Assembly (NCBI GenBank): GCA_963772265.1
Contig: CAVYWS010000002.1
Span: forward strand, 675,914-739,913
Length of the DNA stretch: 64,000 nucleotides
Reading direction: 5' to 3'
Origin: Mayfieldus sp963772265
Lineage (GTDB): Bacteria > Actinomycetota > Thermoleophilia > Solirubrobacterales > 70-9
This document shows positions 19,883 to 28,611 of the stretch, piece by piece (the first letter of the stretch is position 1; each line of letters starts with the position of its first letter). The notes under the pieces were generated by a model that was not told the DNA's origin, searched no databases, and saw only the letters and a program-made list of their open reading frames with translations. The position numbers and the translations under genes are program-made.

Positions 19883-20422
19883 ATCGCGGGCGGCGGGGGA
19901 GGCGGGTGGCCCGGCTTGACCGGGGACGGTGCCGAGCCCGGGGGTGCGGACGAGCTGCACCGGGCGCAGGGCAGAGGTCGGCTCGACGTAGAACTTCACC
20001 CCGTCGCGGTCCTCGACCCCCAGCACCGCCGCTTCGCGATTTCGCCAGGCCAGCGCCACCAGCATCGCGTAGCCCGCCCCGATCGCGGTCACACCCGGAT
20101 AGGAGAAGCCCAGCGCGCCGGCGATCAGCGCCGTGACCGCGATCGGCCACAGCCGCTCGACCGCGATCCGCGCCGCGGTCTCGTCGGGGAGGCTGGTCGC
20201 GGTGCGCGCGCCCGAGAGCACGTCGCGTACGCCGTCGGCGGCCCCGGAGCGGCGGCCGAGGTAGAGGCCGATGGCGCCGCTGATCGGCCACCAGGCCGCA
20301 GCGACGAGCAGGGTCAGGGTGTCGTCCTTGGCGCCGGCCGAGATCACCGTCACCGCGCCCAGGGCGGTCGCCTCGCCGCCGGCCAGAAAGACGGTCAGGC
20401 GCAGCAGGTCGGTGAAGGGCAC
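19879..20422 (-). CDS. Hypothetical membrane protein (probable frameshift near its end)
   Basis: Membrane protein of about 180 residues from GTG at 20422, four bases after the otsB stop. Three or four hydrophobic segments are visible: around FLAGGEATALGAVTVI, TLLVAAAWWPISGAIGLYLG, and LWPIAVTALIAGALGFSYPGVTAIGAGYAMLVALAW. They are followed by a cytosolic C-terminal part (VEDRDGVKFYVEP). The frame as read runs past the polX stop into clearly non-genic sequence. One shift near 19925 gives VKPGHPPPPPAI and a stop inside a CTAG shared with polX. I do not recognise the family. It probably forms a transcription unit with otsB. Confidence 0.6.
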
Positions 20423-20426
20423 CCGC

Positions 20427-21239
20427 TCAGCCGGCCAGGGCCCGCAGCACTGTGAGCCAGCCAGCCGGTCCGTCGACGGTGAGATCGGCCTGCTCGGCCA
20501 GCTCGGCCGGGGCCTCGGGGGAGATGACGCCGACGCAGACCGCGGTCTGAAGGCGCCCCTGGTCGCGCAGCTCGCGCAGGCGCCGGAAGGCGTCGAGATC
20601 AGTTCTGTCGTCGCCGCCATAGATCGCGCCGCTGATCCCGTCCTCGGCGAGGATCGCCCCAACCGCGGCCTCCTTGCCGCCGCCTCCCGCCGGGCGCAGC
20701 TCGAGCACCTTCCGCCCCCATCGCGACTCCAGCCCCTCGCGGCCCGCTTCGGCGGCGATCTCGCGCGCCCGGCCCTCGGCGGCGCGCTCGTCGTCGGCTC
20801 CGCGCCAGTGCAGGGCCTGGATCGGGCCCTTGTCCTCGGAGCGCAACCCCGCCGTCGTCAAGCCGTCGCTGTCGAGGCCTTCGAGGAATTGCGCCGCCAC
20901 GTCCTCGCTGTCGCGCAGAACCGGGTCCAGCCGCGGCTCATCGTCGCCGGGCAGCAGCAGCTCCAGCCCGTGGTTGCCGGCATAGGCGATTCCCTCAACC
21001 CCGACCAGCTCACGAGCCTCGATCGCCCGGCGGCCGGAGATGCAGCCGACCACCGAGTAGCGGCCGCTCAGCTCCGCGAGCACCGCCTGGGCGCTGGCCG
21101 GCACCGCGACCTGCTGCGGGTCCTGGGCTATCGGAGCGAGGGTGCCGTCGACGTCCGTCAGCACCGCGGCGGCGGACGGGTCCTCGATCAGGGGCGCGAT
21201 CAGGTCGCCCAGGGCTTTTTCGCTCACAGCGGACGCCAT
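20427..21239 (-). CDS. otsB: Trehalose-6-phosphate phosphatase
   Basis: HAD-superfamily phosphatase that releases trehalose from trehalose-6-phosphate, 270 residues. Motif I is DVDGTLAPI (about residues 29-37), with SGR in the next block (GCISGRRAIEARELVG). GNHGLELL is typical of OtsB, and GGKEAAV with YGGDDRTDLDAF forms the C-terminal metal-binding motif. I used the ATG at 21239 rather than one ten residues earlier because the extra residues lack conservation. No trehalose-phosphate synthase is in the window. The downstream neighbour is an unknown membrane protein. Confidence 0.88.
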   Translation of the reverse strand: MASAVSEKALGDLIAPLIEDPSAAAVLTDVDGTLAPIAQDPQQVAVPASAQAVLAELSGRYSVVGCISGRRAIEARELVGVEGIAYAGNHGLELLLPGDDEPRLDPVLRDSEDVAAQFLEGLDSDGLTTAGLRSEDKGPIQALHWRGADDERAAEGRAREIAAEAGREGLESRWGRKVLELRPAGGGGKEAAVGAILAEDGISGAIYGGDDRTDLDAFRRLRELRDQGRLQTAVCVGVISPEAPAELAEQADLTVDGPAGWLTVLRALAG

Positions 21240-21321
21240 GGTCAAAGCTTCGCACCACCCGGCGCGCATGTGGACCTTCCCCCACCGTCACCGTTCGCTG
21301 CGGCCTCTAGTATCGCCGCCC

Positions 21322-21711
21322 GTGCCCGACTCGCGTCGTGAGCCTCCGCAACGAGCGGATATTTTGCGCCTCACGGCGCTCGGAACCGCGGCGGGGGTGT
21401 TCAGCGGCCTGTTCGGCGTCGGCGGCGGAACGATCATCGTGCCGCTGCTGATCCTCTGGTTCGGATACGGCGAGCGGCTCGCAACCGGCACCAGCCTGGC
21501 GGCGATCGTGATCATCGCCCTGCTCGCCGCGGGGCTGCAGGGAGGCGCGTACGGAAACGTTCAGGTCGTCAAGGGGCTGCTGCTGGCGATCCCGGCCGTC
21601 GTCGGGGTCGTGGCGGGGACGGCGCTGCAGCAACGGCTCCCCCAGCGGGCGATCTCGCTGCTGTTCGCGTTGCTGCTCGTGATCGTTGCCTTGGAGCTGA
21701 TCATCAGGTGA
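21322..21711 (+). CDS. Half-size TauE/SafE family membrane protein (first half)
   Basis: Membrane protein of 129 residues matching the N-terminal repeat of TauE/SafE (DUF81) anion exporters. The glycine-rich signature GLFGVGGGTIIVP is at residues about 33-45, then GTSLAAIVI, a GNVQ segment and a long final hydrophobic stretch (about four membrane segments). GTG at 21322 is used. The stop overlaps the start of the next gene as GTGA, and that gene carries the second repeat. Full-length family members are one chain of about 250 residues, so this is half of a split transporter that probably works as a heterodimer. Substrate (sulfite, sulfoacetate or other) is unknown. Confidence 0.8.
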   Translation: MPDSRREPPQRADILRLTALGTAAGVFSGLFGVGGGTIIVPLLILWFGYGERLATGTSLAAIVIIALLAAGLQGGAYGNVQVVKGLLLAIPAVVGVVAGTALQQRLPQRAISLLFALLLVIVALELIIR

Positions 21712-22082
21712 ACGAGCTGCTCGCGGCACTACTGGCAGCGCTCGGCGGACTGGTCGGCGGAGTGGTCGGGGTCGGCGGCGGCATCGTCTTCGTGCCCGCA
21801 TTGACGATCTTCCTCGACCTCTCCCAGATCGAGGCCGAGTCCACCTCGCTGCTGATGATCGCGATCGTCGCCGTGGCCGGCACCGCGCGCCAATACCGCT
21901 ATGGAAACGTCAACCTCCGCGATGCGGCCCTGGTCGGCCTGCTCTCGCCGATCGGGGTCGGGATCGGGGTGGTCGCCGCGAATGAGGTTCCCGAGCGGGC
22001 GCTGGAGCTGGGCTTCGCCGTACTCGCCCTGTTCATGGCGGCGCAGCTCGTGCGGAGGGCGCTGGCCGAGCCGGGCCCATGA
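21708..22082 (+). CDS. Half-size TauE/SafE family membrane protein (second half)
   Basis: Membrane protein of 124 residues, the second repeat of the TauE/SafE family, with its own signature GVVGVGGGIVFVP (about residues 18-30), STSLLMIAIVAVAG, the YGNVNLRD loop and a final membrane segment ending LVRRAL. It starts at a GTG overlapping the stop of the first half (GTGA) and its own stop overlaps the arfB start (ATGA). Both halves being intact and neatly coupled speaks for a natural split rather than a frameshift. I cannot exclude that the two were fused in an ancestor. Confidence 0.8.
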   Translation: MNELLAALLAALGGLVGGVVGVGGGIVFVPALTIFLDLSQIEAESTSLLMIAIVAVAGTARQYRYGNVNLRDAALVGLLSPIGVGIGVVAANEVPERALELGFAVLALFMAAQLVRRALAEPGP

Positions 22083-22492
22083 GCGACGGCCTTCAGGTAA
22101 CGCCGGAGCTGGCGATTCCGCTCGGCGAGATCGAGCTGCGGACGAGCCGCTCCTCCGGACCGGGGGGCCAGCACGCCAATGTCACCGCGTCGCGAGTCGA
22201 GGCCGTCTTCGACGTCGAATCGTCGGCGGCGCTCAGCGAAGCCCAGCGCCGGCGGCTGCTGGAGCGGCTGGGCCCACGGGTGACCGCGGTCTCCCAGGAT
22301 GCTCGAGGGCAGGCCCGCAACCGGGAGCTGGCGCTGGAGCGGCTCGCGGAGAAGATCGCGGCGGGGCTGAAGGTGCGAAAGCGCCGCCGGCCGACCCGGC
22401 CAAGCCGCGCTGCCAAGGAGCGGCGGCTGGAGGACAAGCGGCATGCGGCAGAGCGCAAGCGGGGGCGCCGGCGCCCCGACGTCGGCGACTGA
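22079..22492 (+). CDS. arfB: Alternative ribosome-rescue factor, ArfB/YaeJ-like peptidyl-tRNA hydrolase
   Basis: Protein of 137 residues of the ArfB (YaeJ/ICT1) type, which hydrolyses peptidyl-tRNA on stalled ribosomes. The GGQ motif is at residues 29-31 in RSSGPGGQHANVTASRVE, matching the release-factor catalytic loop. The C-terminal tail is long and very basic (KVRKRRRPTRPS, AAKERRLEDKR, ERKRGRRRP), as expected for the segment that threads into the empty mRNA channel. Start ATG overlaps the upstream stop (ATGA). The assignment over a true release factor rests on the short length and the basic tail. Confidence 0.88.
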   Translation: MSDGLQVTPELAIPLGEIELRTSRSSGPGGQHANVTASRVEAVFDVESSAALSEAQRRRLLERLGPRVTAVSQDARGQARNRELALERLAEKIAAGLKVRKRRRPTRPSRAAKERRLEDKRHAAERKRGRRRPDVGD

Positions 22493-22495
22493 GCC

Positions 22496-23401
22496 TCAGC
22501 CCAGGCCGTGCTCCAGCGCGCCCTTGACCCCGGCGTCGAGGGCGTTGAGGCGGTAGAGCGCGATCGCCTCGGCGGAAGGGAAGGCCCGCATCCGCAGCGC
22601 GTCGGGGCCGTGGTGGCAGAGGATGCAGGACAGAAGCGCGGCACGACGGTCCTCGGGCAGAGCTCCGGCGGCCGCCCCGACGATCTCGGCTCCGAGCTGT
22701 AGATGCCCCAGCATCCGGCCGCGCTCCGAGAGCTCGATCTCGGCTCCGTAGGTGAACTCGCGGGTCTTGCCGACATCGTGCAGCAGCGCCGCCGCCATCA
22801 GCAGGTCGGAGTCGAGGCGGGGGTGCAGGGTGCACAGCTCGCCGACCAGGGTCGCGACGGCGACGGTGTGCTCGAGCAGCCCGCCGAGGTAGGCGTGATG
22901 CCCGGCCCGCGTGCAGGGTGCGCGCCGGAAGTCGGCGGCGACCGGCTCGGAGAAAAGGACGGTGTTGACCACCCCGGCGAGGGCCGGGTCGTGGACCTCG
23001 CGCGCCAGGTGCTCGAGGAAGCCCTCGAGCTCGTCGCGATCGCGGTAGGCGGCGGGAAGGAACTGGGCCGGATCCGCCGCTGCCGGATCGAGGCGGCGAA
23101 CGTCGTCGAGCTCGGCCACCAGCTTGCCGCGGAAGCGCTGAGCGCGGCCGCGCACCTCGACCGCGTCGCCGCGCTCGAACCGCGAACCGACCCGGTCGGC
23201 TTCGCGAAACACCCGCGCGGGCAGCGAGCCGCTGCGGTCGCGCAGCTCGAGCGACAGGTAGGCGGAGCCGTTGCGGGCGACCTGGCGGTCCTTGCGAACG
23301 CAGGCATAGCGCCCCGAGAAGGCCATCCCGGGGGTCAGCTCGGCCACCTGCGGCCCGGAATCCGTGCCCTCGACCGGCTTCAGCTGCGCTGCTGCCTCCA
23401 T
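22496..23401 (-). CDS. OB-fold plus HD-domain nuclease, YhaM-like 3'-5' exoribonuclease
   Basis: Protein of 301 residues with an N-terminal OB-fold (about 20-105: GMAFSGRYACVRKDRQVARNG, LSLELRDRSG, ARVFREAD, GDAVEVRGR) and a C-terminal HD domain (first His in GHHAYLGGLLEHTVAV, HD in LLHDVGKTREF near residue 208, and CHHGP). This order is that of YhaM-type 3'-5' exonucleases acting on RNA or DNA. It is cytosolic. It is convergent with arfB with only three bases between stops, and divergent from the PAC2 gene. Other HD-OB phosphohydrolases are possible. Confidence 0.78.
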   Translation of the reverse strand: MEAAAQLKPVEGTDSGPQVAELTPGMAFSGRYACVRKDRQVARNGSAYLSLELRDRSGSLPARVFREADRVGSRFERGDAVEVRGRAQRFRGKLVAELDDVRRLDPAAADPAQFLPAAYRDRDELEGFLEHLAREVHDPALAGVVNTVLFSEPVAADFRRAPCTRAGHHAYLGGLLEHTVAVATLVGELCTLHPRLDSDLLMAAALLHDVGKTREFTYGAEIELSERGRMLGHLQLGAEIVGAAAGALPEDRRAALLSCILCHHGPDALRMRAFPSAEAIALYRLNALDAGVKGALEHGLG

Positions 23402-23541
23402 CGCACCGATGATGAGGCCGCAACCGGACGCCGTAACCGTGCCTGCGTCATGCCTGGGGGCTGTGAAGGTCGTCCGACCTACGTGCCGACGGTCCCGAGC
23501 TCTTCGCGGGCCGCCCGGCGCCTTCGCGTACCCTGAATCGA

Positions 23542-24414
23542 GTGGATTCGCTGATCTGGGAAACCGACCCGCCCGAGCTTCGGGCGCCGATTCTCGTCTG
23601 CTCGTTCAGGGGCTGGAACGACGCCGCCGGAGCGGCGTCGACGGCGCTCGCCACGGTCGCTGCGTCGCTGGACTCCGAGCTTGTCGCCTCGGTCGACCCG
23701 GAGGAGTTCTTCGACTTTCAGGCCAACCGGCCGACGATCACCCTCGAGGAGGGACAGACGCGCCGCATCGAGTGGCCCGCCAACACGCTGATCGCCGCCA
23801 CCGCCCCCTCGGCCGAGCGCGACCTCGTCCTCCTCGACGGGACCGAGCCCAACCTGCGCTGGCGATCGTTCAGCGAGGCGATCGCGATCGCGGCCGAGCG
23901 GATGGGGGTGGAGATGGTGATCACCCTCGGGGCGCTGCTGGCCGAGGTCGCCCACACGCTTCCCGTCCCGATCACCGGCCTGGCGTCCGACGAGGACCTG
24001 GTCGAGGAGCTCGACCTCTCGCGCTCGACCTACGAGGGACCGACCGGGATCGTCGGCGTCGTCCACGACACCTGCCGCCAGCGCGGGATGTCCTCGGCCT
24101 CGCTGTGGGCGGCGGTGCCGCACTACGTCGCCGCGGTGCCGAATCCCAAGGCGGCGCTGGCACTGCTGCGCCGGCTCGAAGCGCTGACCGGAATCGCGGT
24201 CGACGCCAGTGAGCTGGAGGAGGAGACCGAGAGCTACGAGGACCAGGTCGGCCGCGCGGTCGCCGCCAACCCGGAGATCGAGGAGCTGGTCACGCGGATC
24301 GAGGAGCAGCAGGCCGAGCAGCTCGTCGAGGAGGGGGGCGACCTTCCCTCCGCCGACTCGATCGCGAGCGAGTTCCAGCGCTTCCTGCGCCAGCGCGGGG
24401 ACGATCAGAACTGA
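23542..24414 (+). CDS. PAC2-family protein (proteasome-assembly-chaperone-like)
   Basis: Protein of 290 residues of the PAC2 family: opening LRAPILVCSFRGWNDAAGAASTAL, then EEFFDFQANRPTI, LLDGTEPNLRW, and VVHDTCRQRGMSSASLWAAVPHYVA. In eukaryotes PAC2 helps proteasome assembly. Actinobacterial members are widespread, with unproven function. The C-terminal third is acidic and likely helical. GTG at 23542 is the start. It leads a tight operon with a zinc-finger UBP protein (one base later) and a YceI protein. No proteasome genes lie in the window. Confidence 0.85.
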   Translation: MDSLIWETDPPELRAPILVCSFRGWNDAAGAASTALATVAASLDSELVASVDPEEFFDFQANRPTITLEEGQTRRIEWPANTLIAATAPSAERDLVLLDGTEPNLRWRSFSEAIAIAAERMGVEMVITLGALLAEVAHTLPVPITGLASDEDLVEELDLSRSTYEGPTGIVGVVHDTCRQRGMSSASLWAAVPHYVAAVPNPKAALALLRRLEALTGIAVDASELEEETESYEDQVGRAVAANPEIEELVTRIEEQQAEQLVEEGGDLPSADSIASEFQRFLRQRGDDQN

Positions 24415-24415
24415 G

Positions 24416-24697
24416 ATGGCTGAGATGGACGACGTCTGCTCTCACCTGCACCGGATCGAGGTGAGTGAGCTTCCGGCCGAAATCGAGGGCTGCGAGGAGT
24501 GCCTGAAGACCGGCGGCCAGTGGGTCCACCTTCGCCAGTGCCGGAGCTGCGGCAAGATCGGCTGCTGTGACAACTCGCCCAACCGCCACGCCACCGCCCA
24601 CTTCGAGGAGACCGGCCACCCGCTGATCCTCTCCGCCGAGCCCGGTGAGGACTGGACCTGGTGCTACATCGATGAGACGGCCTTCATAACCGGATGA
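24416..24697 (+). CDS. UBP-type zinc finger protein
   Basis: Small protein of 93 residues consisting of one zf-UBP domain. Metal ligands are visible as CSHLHRIE, CEECLKTGGQWVHLRQCRSCGKIGCCDN, then HATAHFEETGHPL, and a Trp-rich end (EDWTWCYIDE). In eukaryotes the fold binds the free C-terminus of ubiquitin; bacterial stand-alone forms are common in actinobacteria and their ligand is unknown. ATG at 24416 follows the PAC2 stop by one base, and its own stop overlaps the YceI start (ATGA). Association with the PAC2 gene is suggestive but not proof of a shared pathway. Confidence 0.85.
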   Translation: MAEMDDVCSHLHRIEVSELPAEIEGCEECLKTGGQWVHLRQCRSCGKIGCCDNSPNRHATAHFEETGHPLILSAEPGEDWTWCYIDETAFITG

Positions 24698-25320
24698 CGC
24701 GGTGGCTCTTCGAGCCCGGCCATACCGCGGCCGAGTTCCGGGCCCGCCACATGATGGTCACCTGGGTCCGCGGCCAGTTCAAGGACATCCACGGCGAGCT
24801 TGATTTCGACTGGGACAGCTGCCTCGAATCGACCTTCTGGGGGCGAATCGACGCGACCAGGCTGTGGAGCGGCGAGCCGGACCGCGACGAACACCTGCGC
24901 AGCGCCGACTTCTTCGACGTCTCCAACCACCCCGAGATCAGCTTCGACGGCCGCTTCGCGAAGCGAACCGGGGCGACGACCTTCGAGGTGGAGGTGGACC
25001 TGACGATCCGCGGAGTGACCAGGATGGTGCCGCTCGACGCCCACTACCTGGGCGAGTGGGAGACCCCGTTCTGGGTCGGCGACGAGAACCGCGGCACGAT
25101 GCGGCGAATCGGCTTCGAGGGTTTCGGGCGACTGAACCGCCGGGACTTCGGCGTCTCCTGGCAGGACGAGATCCCGGGCGGCGGCGTGGTCGCCGGGGAG
25201 CAGATCGACCTCAGCCTCGATCTCGAAGCGATCCGCATCGACGACCTCGAGCGAACCGGCGCGATCGACTACTACCGCGACGAAGTCGAGGGGCTCGAAC
25301 GCGCCCGACCCGGGCACTGA
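24694..25320 (+). CDS. YceI-family lipocalin-like protein
   Basis: Protein of 208 residues of the YceI family, a beta-barrel that binds isoprenoid-like ligands. Typical blocks are WLFEPGHTAAEFRARHMMVTWVRGQF, the Asp-rich DEHLRSADFFDVSNHPEISF, VDLTIRGVTRMVPLDAHYLG and GFGRLNRRDFGVSW. There is no signal peptide, so it is probably cytosolic, unlike E. coli YceI. The start overlaps the UBP-finger stop (ATGA), making it the third gene of that operon. It is convergent with the helicase-nuclease, with 7 bases between stops. Confidence 0.88.
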   Translation: MTRWLFEPGHTAAEFRARHMMVTWVRGQFKDIHGELDFDWDSCLESTFWGRIDATRLWSGEPDRDEHLRSADFFDVSNHPEISFDGRFAKRTGATTFEVEVDLTIRGVTRMVPLDAHYLGEWETPFWVGDENRGTMRRIGFEGFGRLNRRDFGVSWQDEIPGGGVVAGEQIDLSLDLEAIRIDDLERTGAIDYYRDEVEGLERARPGH

Positions 25321-25327
25321 GCCCGAA

Positions 25328-28300
25328 TCAGATCTCCGCCGCGGGGCAGATCAGCCGGTAGTCGCACCAGGAGCAGACCGTCGGCGAGGGCCGCGGCTCG
25401 AAGTCCTGGCCGAGGATCCCGTCGCCGACCTGGAGCACCGTGCGCTCGACCCGCTCGGTGTCGTCGGCCGAGCCGCCGACCGCGACCTTCTCGGCGTCCA
25501 TGACGTAGTAGTAGCTGCCCAGCTCGGCCTCGAGGTCCCAGGCCTCGCGCGCCGCGACGCGGTAGAGGGCGAGCTGTAGGTCGTCGGCAAGCTCGGCCTC
25601 GGTCTTGCGCTCGCCGGTCTTGTAGTCGATCAGCTCGTAGCCGCCGTCGGGAAGCCGGTCGACCCGGTCGACCCGGCCGCGCAGGTGGTGAGGCCCGATC
25701 GAGAAGTCGAACTTTCGCTCCACCCAGACCGGCTCGGTCCCCGCCGACTGCTCCTGCTCCCAGTAGCGGCGCAGCGCCTCGACCGCCTTGTCGCGGTACT
25801 GGAGCTCGTCGTCGCTCGAGCCGAAGCCCGAGCGCCGCCAGCCGGCCTCGAACAGGCCCATCAGCCGCCGCATCCCGTCCTCGCCGCCGCTCCCGTGCTC
25901 GCGCTCCTTGTGGAACTGCTCCAGCACCCGGTGGATCAGGATCCCGAAGCGCTGGTTGATCGTCGGCTCCTGGGGGATCCCGAAGACGCGGGCGAACTTG
26001 TACTTCAGCGGGCAGGTCCGGTAAAGCTCGAGGTCGGAGGCCGACAGCGCCAGCCCGTTGCCGCGGCGCGGCAGGAACGCCTGCAGCGAGGGCTCCTCGC
26101 GGGCGGCGATCAGCTCGCGGCGGCGGCCGCGCTCGCGCTCTTCGTCGAGCAGGTAGCTGTCCAGGGCCGAGGCCTCGAGCTCCGCCTGCTGCTCGGGGGT
26201 GGCGACCTGGCGCAGCAGGCCGTTGATCGCGTCGATCACGTCGGCGGCCGACTCGTCGCCGTGGCGCTGCGCGAGCGCCGCCAGCTTCAGAAGCTCCAGA
26301 TAGCGGGCGATCGCCCGGTTGACGTCGATCGCGGTGTCCAGCCGCAGCTCGGAGAGCTCTCGCCCCGCCTTCCAGGAGGCCTCGAGGACCTCGTCGCGCA
26401 GCATCCGGTAGGTGGCGTGGACGCCCTCGGCGGGCCCGAACAGCTCCTCGTCGTGGATCTGCTCGGTGGCGCCGAGCACGGTGCGGGCCTCGTCGTAGAA
26501 CGGCGAAGGGCGCTTGGCCCCGGTCCGCCCGACCTCGACCCAGGAGAGAACCAGGCCCGAGCGGGCCCGGTTCATCGCCACGTACAGGGTCCGCCGCCGG
26601 CGCGCGACCCAGGCATCGGGGTCGGCCGGCGGCGCCGCGTCGCCGAGCAGCTCCGGCGGCACCGGCGGGGCTCCGGCCGGGGCCGAGCCGGGCATCGAGG
26701 CCCGATCGAGTCCGAGCAGATAGACGTGCTCGAACTCCAGTCCCTTGACGTCGGCCATCGCCAGCACCCTCACCGCTCCCGCCGTCGGCCCCTCCTCGTC
26801 ATCGGCCATGCCGACGCCGGAGTCGGCGACCGCACTGAGATAGCGGACGAAGTCGCGGGTCGAGCCCTGCGGCTCGCGGCGGGTCCAGGCCGAGGCCAGC
26901 TCGGCGAGCCGCGAGAGGCTGAGCAGCCGCTCCGCGGTCTCGGGCTGGGCGGCGAACAGGCGCTGGCGGCGCAGCCCGATCCGCTCGACGAGCCGGCGCA
27001 CGAAGACGTCGGCCCGGCGCTCCTCCATCGCCGCCGCCGCGGCGCGGTAGAGCTTGAGAAAGTCCTGCAGCCGCTCGCGGGCGTCCGGCGGGACCTGGGG
27101 GCTCTCCAACGCCGCCTCCGCCGCCGAGACCATGTCCAGCTTGCGGCGCCGCGAGATCGTCGTCAGCCGCGCCATGTCGACGGATCGGAGCTCGACCGGC
27201 GGCCGGGTCAGGGCACGGGCGGCGGCGGCCGAGTCGTCGGGGTCGGCGAGCAGGCGCAGCCAGGCGATCGCGTCGCGAACCTCGGGACGGCGAAACAGCG
27301 CCGCCGGGCCGGCGATCCGGAAGGGCACGCTTCGCTCCTCCATCGCCGCCGCGACCGCGCTGCCGTGGCGCCCGGGCTGGTCGACGACGACGCCGATCTG
27401 CTCCGGGTCGGCGCCGGCGGCGATCAGATGCTCGACCTCACGCGCCACGGCCTGCGCCTGGGCGCGCTCGTTGCGGCAACGCCAGAAGCCGACCGGAACC
27501 TCGGCATCGGTTGCCCGCCCCGGCTTGTCGAGCCGGTCGCCGATCCCCGCCACCACGGCCCGCGAGGCGTCGACGAGGTCCTGGCCGCCGCGGAAGCAGC
27601 GGTCGAGGACGACGACGTCGGCGTCGGGGTGAAGGTCGCGGAACCAGGCGGCCGCGCGCGGGCCCGGACCGCGGCGGCGGCGTCGTCGTCCAGCGTGCAG
27701 AGCAGGTTGGCGGTGTCGGAGCCCAGCTCCGCGAGCACCGCCCAGCGGGCCAGGGTCGCGTCCTCGAGCTCGTCGACCATCAGGTACCGGAAGCGGCCGG
27801 CGATCTCGCGGCGCACGTCGGCCCGCTGCGCCAGGACCCGCCCAAGCGCCAGCACAACGTCGCCGCTGTCAAGTCCGCCGGCGTCAGAGACGATGCGGTC
27901 GTGCTCGGCGTAGAGCGCCGCGAACTCGCGCTCGCGGCGGGCCCGCTCGCGCGCGGCCTCGTCGCGCGCGGTGCGCCCCCGCTCCGCCGCCCAGTCGGCC
28001 AGCGCCCCCGGCTCGACCGCCTCCGCCTTGAGCGCGTCGATGCGGCCCAAGAGCCGAGCCAGAAGGCCGGCCGGGTTGCCGCGGATCTCGTGATGGCGCA
28101 GCGGCAGCTGCTCGATCCGGTCGAGCAGCATCGCCAGCCGCTCCGCCGGGCCGACCATCTCGAAGAACGGATCGATGCCGGCCTCGGCGGCGTGGGTGCG
28201 AAGCAGGCTCTCGCAGATCGTCTCCCAGGTCCCGATCCACAGCTCCTCGAAGGGCTGCTCGAGCAGCAGCTCGGCGCGCTCGCGAAGGTGGCGGGCGGTG

Positions 28301-28530
28301 GCCCGGGTCGAGGCGAGGATCAGAACCTCTTCGGGACCGGTCCCGCCCGCGGCCAGAGCCGAAAGCCGCTGAACCAGAGCCTCGCTCTTGCCGGTGCCGG
28401 CGCCGCCGAGGACCAGCAGGGGCCCTTCGCCATGGCCGATCGCGCGCTGCTGCGCGTCGCTGGGGGTTGGCCGCGCGTCGGCGATCGCGTCGCCGCCGTC
28501 GGGGATCGAAGGCTGGCTCTCCTGCTGCAT
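25328..28530 (-). CDS. UvrD-like helicase fused to a PD-(D/E)XK Fe-S nuclease (one frameshift)
   Basis: Protein of about 1067 residues combining an SF1A helicase with a RecB-type nuclease, as in AddAB/RecB-like repair enzymes. Walker A is GGAGTGKS (about residue 40). Motif II is unusual, DELEDAT in place of DExQD. Motif VI is seen in RRTLYVAMNRARSGLVLSW. The C-terminal nuclease has GILIHRVLEQF, then GYELIDYKTGERK (D-x-K, about 965). Four cysteines, one in YRTCPLKYKF (about 838) and three in CSWCDYRLIC (about 1055), match the AddB-type Fe-S staple. One shift near 27655 joins RARARP to AAWFRDLHPDADVVVLDRCFRGG. No AddA/AddB or RecC/RecD partner is nearby. Start ATG at 28530. Confidence 0.85.
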
Positions 28531-28611
28531 CCGGCCCAAACACGCTAGCGGCCCCGGACGAACGATCTCCCGGTCGCCGTCCCGGCGGGGACGCTCATCT
28601 AGCATGGGCGC

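Noticed and set aside
25685..27913. Plus-strand open frame of about 740 codons opposite the helicase-nuclease
   Set aside because: Antisense shadow; the minus-strand frame has helicase motifs, a nuclease motif and Fe-S cysteines.
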